This document shows, one piece after another, positions 19,231-32,715 of a stretch of 64,000 bases of DNA. Made by a program: the position numbers and the translations under genes. The DNA comes from Cololabis saira (taxonomy: Eukaryota; Chordata; Actinopteri; Beloniformes; Belonidae). The notes below the pieces were generated by a model. That model was not told where the DNA came from. It was given only the letters and a program-made list of their open reading frames with translations, and made no database searches. The stretch lies in the NCBI RefSeq assembly GCF_033807715.1, contig NC_084599.1, positions 7,329,125 to 7,393,124 of the forward strand, read 5' to 3'. Positions within the stretch are counted from its first letter, which is position 1; each line of letters starts with the position of its first letter.

Positions 19231-20869
19231 ACCTTCATTCACTTCAGCTGTAACAGTTTCTATAAATTAGGCAAATTTGCGACTAGGTGCAGTATTGTAA
19301 TAACATATATGTGCTATATAGGTTTTATTGCAATGTTGAATCCTTTTGTATGTTTGTTTATTGGCATATGACTAGGGACATGTTTTTTTCCCATCCTTTT
19401 TCTCTTTTTTTATGTGTGCAGCAGACCTGTGAGAAAGGCACTGTTTTTTTGTCAGGTAGAGTTTTTTCGTGGTTCATTGTGTGTAGCAGTGCTGATCCAA
19501 AGGTCACGAGCACTGATCATGACCTGTTCTTTGGCCAGTTATTCAAAAGTGTCACAGATTGTCTGTGTGAAAAGGGAAAAAAAAGGGGAAAAAAAGTAGC
19601 AGAAAAATCAATAGGTTTCCATTATCTGGTCGGGCGATGTCACTGGCCTGTCAATGATCCTGTTACAGCGGCGGTACAAGGGTGACGCGGGCCCACACTC
19701 GATCGCTGCTGACAAGAGGAAAACATGCTGACAGGCACCAGGAACAAGTTGGAACACAGATTTGCACTTCAAGCAGCCGTCCGAGGAGGTATCATGTAAG
19801 GCCACCGCGCTGAAGGGGGCGTGCTTGGCTGGGTTGGGGTGGAGTGGTGGTGATGGGGAGGGAGTGGTGGGGGGGGATTCCCAGCCAGCTTCCCTCCTCT
19901 GTCTGTCTGTCTAGCTCTCAACCACAAATGCTTTTATCCTGCCATAAATTATTCACCTCCAGATACACCAAAGGAAACTGGCTTGCACTGATTGTGGCTG
20001 AAGGGAAATTCAGAAAACCAGGGCCTGGGTCTCCGACCGCTGCATGGCTGCTCCACTCCTGAAGCCCACGCAGGTCTCACACACACAGCTATTTACGTTG
20101 CAACCGCACAGTGATATCAATTAAAATCACACACATTTCCCTTTTTGGCGACCAATCATGTGAGGGAATTCACAGCCAAATCTCCGTGTTTTCAAGTGTT
20201 TAATAATGTTCATAGTTGTTATTGACTTTCTGACACATCCTCACCTACAAAGAAAACTGCTTTCCTCAAGTCAGTCCAGACGGCCAGTCAGAAATTAAGG
20301 AAGACATCAACTGTCTCTTGAAAGAACATGAATCAATATATTTTGACAAGGATCAAATGTGCCTCAGATGAACCTTTTGGCCCTTCCAAAACAGTCTTTC
20401 TCCCCTTGTCAAACCTCCTTATTGTTGTTTGTCCACATGTGATGATGAGAAACCCTCCTGGTTTTTTTTTTCCCGAGTCCTATTAAGCTTTACAATGGAA
20501 TATTTTCCTCCCAAGTTTAGGGGTTAAAGTTTAAAAAAAGGAAACCATTTGCTCCTGTGTGCACGCAGCTTATAGGCCTACGCCTGTTGTTATTCAAGCA
20601 TTTATTGTCTGAAAGGAGGGCTCTGGACGCGTGTGACGTCACACTTTTTGTGAAATCCCTGAAGGAAAGTAGTCTACATAGCTTCTTTTTTTCTTTTTTT
20701 TTCCTCCCCACATATGTGTGCATTTTTGCCATCTTATGATGACGATTCAGTCCGTAATGACTGGGGAATTCAGGTTAATATGTTGACAAGGTTTAACAGC
20801 AGCGGGTCATGTTGCTCCACACGCATGGCTGGCTCCGTTCACTGCAGCAGCTGACAGGTCCTAATCATG
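19231..20869. other. Intergenic sequence, no gene seen
   Basis: No supported coding sequence. 19860-20060 is GC-richer and repeat-free, with a CATAAATTATTCACCTCC segment near 19943, and may hold further non-coding constraint. Confidence 0.4.
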
Positions 20870-21079
20870 CGCTGCCCTGAAGGCACTGGAGCAGCGCACG
20901 CTTTTAATCACCGAATCATAGACCAGCAGCAAGGCTCCAAATTGAGATGTAATTAAAGTCAATGTCGCAATAATTGTTTCGGCTAATTGGGCAGACAAGT
21001 CCGCTATGGCGCGATTCTATCTGTTATTATAGGCCGGTTTTTCTCCGAGCCTGGAATAAGAAGGTTGCGTCTGCAATGA
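20870..21079. promoter_or_regulatory. Candidate conserved non-coding element
   Basis: Dense homeodomain-like cores (TAATCA, TAATTAAAG, CAATAATTG, GCTAATTGG) sit beside CTATGGCGCGATTC in a repeat-free block directly before a hAT insertion. Enhancer function is inferred. Confidence 0.3.
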
Positions 21080-21087
21080 CACTCTTG

Positions 21088-21607
21088 CAGAGGTTTATAA
21101 AGTACTTGAAAAAAGTAACTAAGTAAAAGTAGAAATACCATAACTGAAAAAGACTTTGGTAAAAGTTAAAGTCACCCATAAGAAAATGACTTGAGTAAAA
21201 GTCTGAAAGTAGCTCACATTAAATGTGCTTATGTATTAAAAGTATCTTGTGAAAAAATATACTCAAGTATCAAAAGTAAAAGTACAAGTATTTTATAGTA
21301 CACCTGAAAAGAAGCAACACAACCAAAAATGATCCTTCCCTCGTTTTTTTTTAATTTCACTTTCAGGCGAATTAAATGTATAGAATACAACACCAAAAAT
21401 AAACTGTCTTTCTTGCAAAATATAATTCTTTGATTATTTAAATTTGTAACGAGTAACAAGGTGGCAAATGTCAAAGTAACGAAGTAAAAGTATATGTTTT
21501 CACTTTTAAATGTAGTGATTAAAAAAAACGCAAGTAAAGTACAAATCCTCAAAAAACTACTTAAGTAGTGTAACGAAGTACATTTACTTCGTTACTACAC
21601 ACCTCTG
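21088..21607. mobile_element. Non-autonomous hAT element, 520 bp
   Basis: Ends CAGAGGT and ACCTCTG match hAT terminal repeats. The flanks CACTCTTG (21080-21087) and CACCCTTG (21608-21615) are an 8-bp target duplication with one mismatch, as hAT transposases make. The interior is rich in AAGTA-type words and encodes no transposase. Confidence 0.8.
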
Positions 21608-21615
21608 CACCCTTG

Positions 21616-23591
21616 ATTGTTGTGCGGAACATGTTTTTGCTTAATTTTTATTGTTGTAATTTTGTGACCGTGATAATTGATTGCACTGCCCGCAATTTCT
21701 TCATGATTTGGGTCTAATTCACCTTGGAGCTCGAGCCGACGCTCATCCGTCACGTGCATCATGCAAATAAGCGAGGAGATTAATAAAAGCGGCAAACGCG
21801 TCGTCCTTGATGGGGATGCCACACCTTCGGCAACATCATTATTTCCTCTGAATGAGTCTCACATGCACATGCCTGCAGGAGCGGAGCTGCAGTAGGTGTG
21901 ACGGGGTAACTGGTCTGAGAGCAGCAGCTGCCCTGCACCCCGCAGGGCCAAGGCTGACCTCCTTTTTTCCACTCTTCCTCTTCTTTTTACATCACCACGC
22001 TGGAAACTTGACAAGCCATACGCCGGCGTTGAGGTTTTGATTTGGATGAGGGGAGAAGTGTAGAATATGAGCCAGAAATGACGAGTCAGACTGGATTTTG
22101 GGTGTTGCCAAAAAAATAAATTGTGGGAGAGATAGGAGACGGAGAAAGGGAGGGAGGGAGGGGAGGAAATGATCTTAAATGTGTCTATTTTGGGGGGCGG
22201 CGGTGTCTGTAGTGAAGCTGTCCTCTAAATATGGACATCCATCCTTACACATTCACCCATTTTATTCCTTTTAATAGCGACTCTTACCATACTGACATCA
22301 TGAGAAGAAGAAGGAACAGGATAGACTGATGATGACAGATGTTTTAAATTCTGTAATCATTTATAGTGGGAATAGGCTTGTGTTGGAGCTGTGATTGTAT
22401 GTCAGTAATCACATAGAGGGGTGTGAAACGACTTCACGAGTTTAGAAATGTTTACTAACCATTGGGCCCCAGAGCTTTATGCAGGCCTGCCATGCGCTGC
22501 CATTCCCCCCGTGGCCGGCAGGGGGCGCTGCGCGGTTCATTCTGACGGCGACGCGCTCGCCAGCAAGAGCAGCGGCTCCCTGGAAATCACAACCAACACT
22601 CATAGGCGAGATGACGCCAATCAATTGCAGGAAATTGCAGGGATTTCAAAAATAAATAATAAAATTAACATCTTTATAAGGCTACAATGTATTTTTTTTT
22701 TCTTTCCAAATTCGTTTTTGTTGTTGGATTAGTATTATTCATTCTGGCATCACTGGAATAATGTGTAAAAGGCATTTAACAGCATTTCGTTTACCCCCCC
22801 ACCCCTCCCAACCTTTTACAGGCAGAAAAATAAAGGTGGGCTCATTGAAGGCCTTTTTTAATTGTCTCTCTATTTTTTCTAAAAACCTAATTTCTCGTGG
22901 CGCCTGAGAGCGCACATATCCCGGGTCTCCACCTTTGCTTAAGGGAGCACATTTTTCTACATCACATTAGCAATCAAACACATTCCAGAACAACTATAGC
23001 GAAATAAAAAAAAAAACCTTTTGCCTTTGTCGGATTTGAGGGGGGGAAGTTAATTACAGCAACGGGTGTATATGCAGCCATGGCGTCGGGGAAAAAAAGG
23101 AATTAAAAAGAAAAGAAAAAAAATAGCAAGCGACAAATGACTATACAGAGCAAACGACAAAACAAGAGGGAGATAACTGACAGATGAAAAGACAGAGGAT
23201 GTGCAGCTAACAGGCAAATCGCGCCGCTACAAAGACGCGCACACCTTTGAGAGCAAGAGTTTGTTTTATTGCACTTCTCCCGGGTTGCATCTCCTGTCGA
23301 TTTGCAGAGAAAGAAGGGGGGTGGAAGCGAACATGCCCTGTTTAAGAAACAAACATGCAGATTAGATGGGATCCTGACAACACACAGCCCAGACTTCATG
23401 TCCCACAGCTCATCTCTCAACTGTGAAGAAAAAAAAAAGAGTTGAAAAATCCACTCAGCGCGCGCCTGACAACATTTACCGTCATTCTGCAAACAGTAAA
23501 TGTAAATAATGAGGTGGCATCTGGAAACAATAAATAATAATAAATATTGAGACAGACCGAGAACTCTGGTCCGCTCAAGACCTTTATACAT
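21616..23591. other. Gene-free sequence, partly GC-rich
   Basis: No coding sequence is supported. It contains a G-quadruplex-type run GGGAGGGAGGGAGGGG (22148-22163) and a block near 22440-22640 with CCCCGTGGCCGGCAGG that could be regulatory. Confidence 0.4.
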
Positions 23592-23592
23592 G

Positions 23593-23660
<68 letters not shown>

Positions 23661-23728
23661 CATCAATAATAATACTATGTTTATTATTATTATTATTATT
23701 ATTATTAATAACAATAACAATAATAATA

Positions 23729-23810
<82 letters not shown>
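23592..23810. repeat. (ATT)n microsatellite cluster
   Basis: Three long ATT runs are separated by short CATCAATAATAATAC and AATAACAATAAC interruptions. Frames through it translate to poly-Ile or poly-Asn and are artefacts. Confidence 0.95.
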
Positions 23811-23813
<3 letters not shown>

Positions 23814-26526
23814 TGTTTACAAAATAAACAAAAGTGGAAGCAGCTTATGTGATAAATTCAATAGCATTAAATTGGATGTAGATTGAACAGAGTGGGTGAC
23901 AACAAACCTGTCCACGCAAATAAAGGACATTCTAGGATCCAAATGTGACACTGGCTCAAAATAAATTTGGGCATAGCCAGGGGGTTCAAAAATAATAAAT
24001 AAATAAATAAAACATGGGAAGCTCACAAGGCAAGTGCAACATTTACGTGTAGGGAGTTGTCACCTGTTATGTGGCGCCAGGCTTCATGCCAACAAAAGCA
24101 GAACACCCTCCAGGGGGATGATCCACGCCACAGCTCATTCAAACTGGATATCACTTCGGGTTAAGCCACCAAGCAGCACAAAGGATAACCAACCATTCAC
24201 CAACTTGTCCAGCACAACATTAGCCAAACAAACACAAAGAACTGTGTCATTTTACATGAACTTTACACTTGAGTTCCACACCAAAGTTGCTCTTCTTCTC
24301 TTTGAGCTGTGTTACCCATTTCAATGTATTTCATTTTACGAATAATTAAAAAATGAAAACAGCACAGAAAATGGACAACTTATTGGTAATATTTATCCAT
24401 ATAATGTCAATGGTAATGTGACTGTGTCACTTAAAGGCTTTCATGTAAATTAGCTCACCAGATGTTCTCAACTTGTTCATTTTAAGGAACAGTCATCATC
24501 ACTGTGGTTTTGAAATGTGACATCAGACCAGAAGACGTTGTGAAAACGTCTTAGAGACGTTACAGGTGAGAGGAGCTCATTCATTGACTCTGAAAGACAA
24601 AATAACGTCTAATTTATACTTGTTTGAATGCAAATGACATGTGCTATGTTTATGTTGCAAATCAAAAGTCAAAAGGGCTTTTTACCGTCTATGTGGACGG
24701 TGAAGTCTCCTAAAAATAGGCTGCACACGTTTCAGATTCCAACACCATCCATATAAAAATGAATAATACATAATATACTGTACATTTATACACAGTAACA
24801 CACATTCATATACTCTACTAATGTATTTATTGATTTTTAAATGAAATATATGTTGATATTACTTCATCAAGTCAACCCCTAAAATGATGGGATGCATGGA
24901 GATGACACCAAAGGTCTGGGCTCATCTCGTCTCTACCTCCATTCAGTTTGTACACCAGCAAAATCAGTGACATGAAATCATTATTTTCAGTTGATTGCAC
25001 TGAAAAATGGGAGATTTGTAAACCCGAGTCTGCACAAGTTGGGGTCTAATTACAGTCTCTTGTCACAAGTCACAAATGATTGGGACGCATCAGCCTGCCG
25101 TGCAGCGCCACGCCTGAACACACGACAACATCAATTTCTTGGAATTGCTTTTTTGGGTTTTTTTATTCAATACTACTGAAAACTACAGCTTTTCTGAGCA
25201 TTCAGAATGAATACCTCCCCGGCCCTCAGGCCAGCGTGAAATGATTCTTAGCCTGCACTTTAAATACCCATCGTATTTTTAGCGCCTTCTCCCTCTCTGT
25301 ACTGTAACATCAAATAGAGGCAGAGCCACAGAGGTGTGGGCATTATTTGCTGCTGTGCATCGGATCTCCCAGTCAGCCTCATTAACCCAGCCTCCTCCTC
25401 CATCCAAGGTTCATCTAATCACCAGATCGACAAGGGGAAGTGAGAGGAGAACAAACAACGGAGACAAAATGAACAACTGATTGGTATGCTGTGAAAAGTA
25501 CAATACGTTACTTATTTAGCATTTAGATAACTATCTGTCCTGAGAAGCAAGCTTCAAAGTTGAACTCAGTTTAGACGCAGGGGATTAATTCTCTCCGCTG
25601 CATGCTTCATTGAATCTCTCATTACCAAACTTTGTCTGTATTGATGTTAGATTTGATTGAAGATTAGAGCATTTAGCAAATCTTGCTTTTCCACATGTAG
25701 CAGGCTTTTTCAAGCGTGACACAATGCTTACTGGTCAATACCCTCACTTTTATCCAGTGTCTGCTTCATTTAAACTTAATCAACTTCATCAATGAACTGG
25801 AACAGCAAAACGCACCCTGGAACAATAGCTTTTGTTAGATAATGCTTTGGTCTTATTCACAACCGGGTGGCGATAAACCTAAAATTACACTATGATGAAC
25901 TATTTCAATCAATATGATAATGGAAATTGGCTTTGCTGACTCTTTGCGGGTCTTAAGGAGGCAGGCTAAAGCCTATGTGACATTAATACATGTTCTTTCC
26001 CTGCTGTTGCAACCCCCCTCCCCACTTTATTGTCCCATCTTTTCAGTGACATTGACTACACCATATTGCAGCGCCTGGTAGTTTAATCATCTGTCTGCAC
26101 CAGGGAATGCTTGAGCTGTAATGGATGCACAAGCAGACAGTCTTGCACATTGTTTTCCAACTAAATTATGGGTTTTATACTTTGTTCCATATAGTGGCTC
26201 TGTAGGGTGTAGATCAATCACTGATGGCATCATTGTAAAGAAGCTACAACACAAATTTTGCTGCTCATTTGGACATTTTGTTCTTGTGTGGCATGCCGTG
26301 CCTCCCACAGGCGGCAATCTATCATATTTATACTGCCACCAGTAGACCAATTTCCCAAGCCTTAGCAAGGAAAATGCATGCCTCCCATCTGTTGCATACT
26401 AATAAATGTGCCACCTTCTGGGACGATGTAGAAGTGATCACGATGATCAACTGCCAAGTGGAAGGTCTTAGCCCCAACATGTTTACATAGAAAATGTCCT
26501 CCTCAGCCAATGGTGAAATTATTTCA

Positions 26527-26528
<2 letters not shown>
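23811..26528. other. Gene-free sequence
   Basis: No supported gene or transposon terminus. 25200-25450 is repeat-free with moderate GC and could be constrained, without direct evidence. Confidence 0.4.
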
Positions 26529-26586
<58 letters not shown>

Positions 26587-26614
26587 TACATATATATATA
26601 TATACATATATATA
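26529..26614. repeat. (AT)n microsatellite
   Basis: About 54 bp of pure AT, followed by ACAGTACAT and TATACATATAT variants. Confidence 0.95.
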
Positions 26615-26699
26615 GACTCAGATGTGTTCTTGCTCTGCTCATTTTATCCTGGATGCATCCAGAGCAGATTATAGGCCGTAAAAAACAATGATCGAAGCT

Positions 26700-27160
26700 T
26701 CTTTCTTTTTCTTTGTACAGGGTGCAGCCATGTTGCTCGTGAAGTGAAGTGGGTGGTTGCTTCGCTAAGTTTAATAGCATGACGATTATGGATGAGGAAG
26801 TAATACTGGCTAGCCATTGGCTGAGCCGACTGTCAATCAACCATGTTAGAAATAAAGGTAATGCTTCATATCAATTCTCCTGGTGTGGTACAAAAAAATC
26901 ACAACCCTCAGAGTTGTCATGAGTGTGATATCAAACAGTTGAGACCAAATTTATTTTTTTTAATCAGGCTGTAAATATGTTTATTTCTTCTCTAACGTTG
27001 CGTTAGACATTTTAACACAGAGTTTCCGATCGACTCGCTTTTGCAACCCCCCTCTAACGGCCAGTCGAGGAACTGCAATGAATCTTAGCTTCGTCTGAGA
27101 TTCAACCTGGGAGTGGGATGCTTGGCGCTTGGTGGACACTGCTGACTTCAGATACTTGAG
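26700..27160. repeat. Dispersed repeat, copy A
   Basis: A 33-bp segment starting GGCTAGCCATTGGCTGAG (26808-26840) recurs exactly at 28362. The downstream part (AGGCTGTAAATATG, near 26966) also matches copy B with divergence. CCAGTCGAGGAACTGCA at 27061-27077 recalls a common fish interspersed repeat. Outer boundaries, orientation and class are uncertain. Confidence 0.5.
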
Positions 27161-28205
27161 AAAGTATACCAGAATGCAATTGGCTCCAACAAGCAACAGT
27201 GATAGAAGAGGATTGAGGAGTATAAAGTTTTATTTTTATTTAACAGAATTAATACAAAATAGTTTTCTATAGGGCAACAATATAGGTAGGAAATATATTT
27301 ATCTCATATGTGATTTTTAAAACAAACAGATGGAGAGTTCATGAGTTATAGCTTTGGCTCCGTGTGAAAATAAATGTTTATTGACTGGCGTACTTATTGA
27401 TATATAGTTTGGTCAACAAGAGTAAGAGATTGATGAAAAATCTGCAACTTTTACTTTGAAGGACGTCACACAGAGAATTGCGTAAATTTAAATTTTCAAC
27501 AATGTTACAACAAATATAGGAACAAAAAAAGCCTCCAGTGATCCGTCTCTGAATAAATGTTTAATTCCAGTTGAACTTTCCCAACTGGTTTCCATGTTTG
27601 GATTGAGCTGGTTGAACTGGTTTTGTTGCATTAGCAGACAAGTCTTTCTCTAGTTTTACTGATGCAGAAAATTGATGACGTGAGATACGTACACTTTATT
27701 TAAATGTTCACCGTGAAGCCTGACTGTTTAGATATTGACCACAATGTAAATTTGAACAAGTCGTTGCATCGGATTGCTTGACTTATTCAGCGCTACACCA
27801 GTGCAGCAGACTGCAGAGCTGCTGACTGCTTACTTGCTGTAAACTACCACTAGTGGTCACTTGTATATTGCACATCACATACACTTATATTTCTCTGGGG
27901 ATGTGCACGACCGCCGTGCCATACGCACAGAGGATACATGTGGCAGCCATGATGTGTACATGTATATAAGTATTCCGGCCCTAATGCATGCACGTTCCAA
28001 GAAATGACCCCACCTGTAGTTTGGAGCAACAAAAAGAGGCGCAGCTGTAATACACTGTAAAATACAACGCACAAGCATTGGTTACGTGACACACTGGTTT
28101 TTCTGAAGAGCAGTTTTGAAGCGTATTTTTCCCACAGACTGTGAAATACAGTACAACGTTCCGCTATGTTTCTCCAGAAGCTGATGGGAACACGCCCACT
28201 GTATG
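27161..28205. other. Gene-free sequence between two related repeats
   Basis: No supported feature; AT-rich. Confidence 0.4.
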
Positions 28206-28560
28206 TCAATCATAGTTGGCGGTGGCTGCAAGCTCATTCAACCGACCAACGTAGGTGGAGCTGCAGAGCTACCGCCGGACGTTTACAGCAGAATATCACG
28301 CTTCACATGATGAGTTTATCTGCTGCTGGGTCAGTATAAACTGCATGTTACAGGTGAGGATGGCTAGCCATTGGCTGAGCCGACTGTCAATCAAAAGGCT
28401 ACACCTCATAAATAAATGTATTTCTTTATATAAATTCACAAAAAAAAAAATAAAAAAAAATAATCCCCATTAGAGTTGTCTTAGATGTGAAATCAAACAA
28501 TCCAAACCAGATCAGTTTTTTGAACCAGGCTGTAAATGTGTTTCTTAAAATCTGCTTGAA
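28206..28560. repeat. Dispersed repeat, copy B
   Basis: Shares the GGCTAGCCATTGGCTGAG segment (28362 onward) and the AGGCTGTAAATGTG segment (near 28526) with copy A. The intervening sequence is diverged and includes an A-rich run (28440-28465). Confidence 0.5.
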
Positions 28561-30774
28561 AAACAGGGAATGTTTAAATGGAAATGAGTTTGTGTTCAGA
28601 TTACTCAGATCAATGTCAGTTGTTGCTTGTTGGACCAAAGTCTGTCCTCTCTAGACGTTCAGGGACATGTTTTAGTCTAGTATAGTAACATAAAAAACAT
28701 TTGTTTAGAGCAAGGACATACTGTATGTACCGTACATTATATATTATATATTGTCTGCTCCTGTATAATAGCAACAGGGTTGTGACTTAGTCATTTCAAA
28801 ACATTAATTTCATTCTTCTTCAACCATCAGCAGGTATAAAGATTTGTATGTCATTAGTTAGGGCCAAGATTTATCAATGGTTGAATCTAACACAACTGTT
28901 TTGTAGGGTCGGGTTAGAGTGTTTTTAATCTTTTTAAGAATAAATCAGAAGCACATAACTGCACGTAAGGATGCTTCATGGCAGAGTCGGCTGTTCCCTC
29001 CAACTCCCACCTCTGCAGCAACCATTGCCAATTAGCTGGTCCTTAATATTAATTGACCTGTGCCGCTTGTATGTCACCATCCCCCGCTGAGCACGAGACA
29101 GGAGATGTGTCGTTTGACACTTTTGAAAATGTAGTTTGCCCTTGTTTGCTTGTTTTATTCTCAGTGCTGGAAATGATTTGAGAGGACAGGCATGCACAGC
29201 AGATACAGCACCTTGAACATCAAAGGCCCATGCTGCAATATTGTGTCTGGGTTTCTGTACTCTGTATACTCTCATTCATGAGTGGAACCCATGTGAGTTT
29301 CTGTGCACGTCAGAATGACTGCCAACAGAAATCATCCAAGACAGCCCAGAATATAAAAATTTGTGCACCTTTTCCCTGTTTTGTCGGTCTTCTTCCCATT
29401 CTCTTAGGTGAACATGGGCCTGAGTGATGGACCCAGAACCTTTCATCTCGCCCTGTGAGTGTAAATAACTGTCATGTTTGATCGGTGGTCTGACGTGCAC
29501 ATGTGATACCGTGGAACCGGGAAGGGGATTTAGTAAGGATCCAGTTCATGTACTTATACCGTTTTTAAATGTTAGGTGAAATTAATGAGTAATTAAAAAA
29601 GCCCCCCTATGTTAACCCTCATACTTCATCTTTAACAGATTATGTTCCACTTTCATAGGTTTTAACTGGACCATACTATGACAGCATGTTGACCCCCCCA
29701 CCCCCTCAGGCACAGTGACACAATGACACTTCATCACTCTTAAGGATGCTTACTATTATTATTGCAAACTTTCATTTGTGTAATATCAAGCACATCACAA
29801 AAATTATTTTTACATAATAAAAACTACATTTATTTCGTTGGCAGGCGATATATTTAGATCAATTTACCAAAAACGTTTGGCTGGACCTATACAACAAGTC
29901 AAACCTTCCAAACAAGGCGGACTTTCATATACTTATTATTTTTTTTTTTTACATAAACTTTCATAAATTTCACATTTTATGTGCTAACGGAGGCCTGTAG
30001 AGTTTGACATATATCATGGATGTTCATCTTATGGTGAACTTGCCAGAAGAATCCCAACTGCAAAGATGACCTGTTGTTTTCCACTTAAAAAAATCTTTTT
30101 CACCAGTGGATTCGGGACTCAAATCTCTTGAAGGCTTGAAACAGAAGGTTTCCTTGGTTCAGGTACACTGGCACCCTTTTGTAAGCTGTAGAAGTCATAT
30201 GTCGATGACTTGCATATGACTGCAAAATGTATACATTATTGTCTTCAAAAGAGTGTCCTTTATCTTTGGGATGCAGGTGGACCACTGAATCTTGGCCTGA
30301 TGAGCTGGATCTCCTGTGTTGTGTCATGTAAAACTCCACAAAGACGAAGAAGATTGTTCCCATGCAAGTGAAAAACTGAAAACCCAGGATTTCCGTTGAT
30401 TTAGCTAACTGTTGTGTCATATACATAAGTGAAAGCAATTATATATCTTATATATATACATGTCAAACATTTCACTTTTCACCTTCCTTTTTTACCTGCC
30501 ACTAATGAAGTGGATGTAAAAAAAGCAGTGTTTTTCACGGTTGTTTTGACAGTCTGCACTGTAAAATGTGGTAGTTGAACATGTTCATCACAGACATGAA
30601 ATGTTCCAATGCACCCTAAGAGTGATAATCCTGTGCTGCAAGAAGGTAAGCTAAGAGAAAACAATAATTCAACCTACACCACTGTATTTGATTGCATGCT
30701 AACTTAATATAACATTATATAGAATTTGCTATATTATTAATAAATCAATTATTGTAGAATGCAAAAAATGCAAT

Positions 30775-30776
<2 letters not shown>
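28561..30776. other. Gene-free, AT-rich sequence
   Basis: No coding sequence or recognisable transposon. CCAATTAGCTGGTCC and TATTAATTGACC near 29028-29058 are homeodomain-like words in a repeat-free context. Confidence 0.4.

Positions 30777-30818
<42 letters not shown>
30777..30818. repeat. (AT)n array, left half
   Basis: Pure AT interrupted at 30819 by the hAT element. The array resumes at 31827. Confidence 0.9.
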
Positions 30819-30821
<3 letters not shown>

Positions 30822-31823
30822 GGGTGTAACGATACACTAATCTCACGATACGGTACGATACACGATATTGAGGTCACGATAACGATACGATACGATATTG
30901 CAGTATTTTTTTTAACAACCTTGAATGAGGTAGTCATGAGGAAATTGTCTTTTATTTGAAAGACACAAAATACAAAACAATACTGTGCGTTTGCCCTATT
31001 GTTACAGTTTGTAATGCTTTATAACTGTTTAAGTTTTAAAGAGAAAGCCAGGCCAACCATTTTCCACAAACTGAACTAAAAGTAAATGTCAGGTTTGTAT
31101 TATGAACCTTCAGTTTCAAGTACAAATATTTTGCCACAAACTGAATAGTTTCTCTCATGTATGATTTGACTTTTTTCTTTTCCAGAAATTTAACAACTAA
31201 AATTAAATAAAGAAATACAAATAAATAAATACATACAATTTTACATCATAAAAAAGATTGATTCATGCTCACCTTATAAGTGTAAGAGGAGATTTATTTT
31301 TGTTAAGAAGGTTATTTTGTTAAATCAGGGTTCATTATTTTATAAATATATTCTTTATATTCTGTAAATCAGGGACTATAATTACACTAGTCAGTTAATC
31401 TGTAGTGATTAGTCTGTTTTAGATTGGGCGGAGTGATACAGCACTAGGTGCTGTGTTGATGCTCTAAAATCCTACGCTGTTGAGCGGACATTGAAGTACA
31501 CTGGAACTTAGCAGAAGTTGTCCCCGTGTTTATCCTACTCACGACCCCAAAAAGCTTTAATTTAATAAGGTAAGGCTTAACTCTACACCAGACTTACATA
31601 AGTAAAGGTTCAGACCTCAAAACGGGACTAGTTTCTTCTGAGCGGAGGAAGATTTTGGTCCGCGCGGTCCGGCCGCGGTCGCGGTCGGATGCGCGTTACT
31701 ACTACTAGTCAACACAATAGAATATTAATAACCCAATATCGCGATACACTTTGTCACCTCCACGACACGTATTGTGACATTTTTGTATCGCGAAATTTCG
31801 TGGCACGATATATTGTTACACCC

Positions 31824-31826
<3 letters not shown>
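30819..31826 (+). mobile_element. 1-kb non-autonomous hAT element, copy 1
   Basis: It starts TAGGGGTGTAACGATA and ends GTTACACCCCTA. The ends and subterminal ACGATA-type repeats match copies 2 and 3, which lie in the opposite orientation. It sits inside an (AT)n array, so its target duplication is an uninformative ATATATAT. Copy 2 supplies the diagnostic 8-bp duplication. No transposase frame is present; it includes a GC-rich block near 31660-31690. Confidence 0.8.

Positions 31827-31889
<63 letters not shown>
31827..31889. repeat. (AT)n array, right half
   Basis: Continuation of the AT array split by the hAT insertion. Confidence 0.9.
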
Positions 31890-31890
<1 letters not shown>

Positions 31891-32715
31891 TGTACTTAAA
31901 CTCCAATGTAAAGTGGATTACAATAATCCAAATGTGTGGTGATAAGGGCATGGATTAAAATCTCAACACGCACAAATCTCAGAAAGGAAAAGACTCAACC
32001 TTGGCCAGTTGCTGCAATATGTGTATTAAAGGAACAGTTGATGTCCAGTTTTACACCAAGGCTGCAAGGTTTCAAATGTTTGCATAAAAAAAACAAGTTG
32101 CACCATAGAGACATGACTAGGCCCAAATAACATTATTTCAGCCTTAACTTAATTAAACTGTAAGAATATACAGTAGTGACATCCACGTCTTCATTTCATC
32201 AATGCACTCCAGCAATTGTTTAACAGTGAGCTTTTTCATGCTTCAGTGGAATATGAATTGGGCTGTCATCAGCATAAAAGTGGAATGAAATTCCATGTTT
32301 TCTGAGAACTGATTCGAGCGGAAGCAAGTATACATGTAAGTATAATGAAAAAAGAAGAGGGCCTAGAAGAGAACCCTGAGGCACTCCGCATGTGAGAGGC
32401 GCTGTGAAAGACTCTACAGCTCCAAGACAGACACTAAAACTCTTCTCACTTAAGTAGGATCTCAACCAGCTTAATGCAACCCCCTGAATGCCCATGCAGC
32501 TTTCCTGGTGAGACAGGAGGATTTGATGATTGATTGTACCAAAGGCAGCTGTTATATCCAACAAAACCAAAATAACAGTGACTAGCATCTGTGGCTAAAA
32601 TAATGTAATCAAAAACCCTCAACAGAGCAGATTCCGTACTGTGGCTGGTTTTAAATCCAGACTGGAACACCTCAAGAATGTGTTTGGGAAGAGTTTGTCA
32701 GGTTAGTATACACAG
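31890..32715 (-). pseudogene. LINE reverse-transcriptase fragment (L2/CR1-like)
   Basis: Read on the minus strand, a broken frame gives the conserved order of a non-LTR reverse transcriptase: QSGFKTSHSTESALLRV, then LLDITAAFGTINHQILL (first catalytic Asp region), GVPQGSLLGPLLFSLYL and the YADD catalytic motif (all in the intact 122-codon stretch 32588-32220). Further on come traces of a KAEIMLFGP-like segment and HALITTHLDYCNPLYIGV near 31905-31960. At least one frameshift (near 32585) and several stops kill it. The HAxIxxxLDYCNxLY motif points to the CR1/L2 group. It adjoins the (AT)n array. Confidence 0.8.

Noticed and set aside
23103..23886. Open frames rich in Ile or Asn, up to 205 codons
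   Set aside because: Produced by the (ATT)n arrays, with no domain outside the repeat.
26328..26840. 170-codon minus-strand frame
   Set aside because: Runs through the (AT)n array as Ile-Tyr repeats; flanking residues have no recognisable domain.
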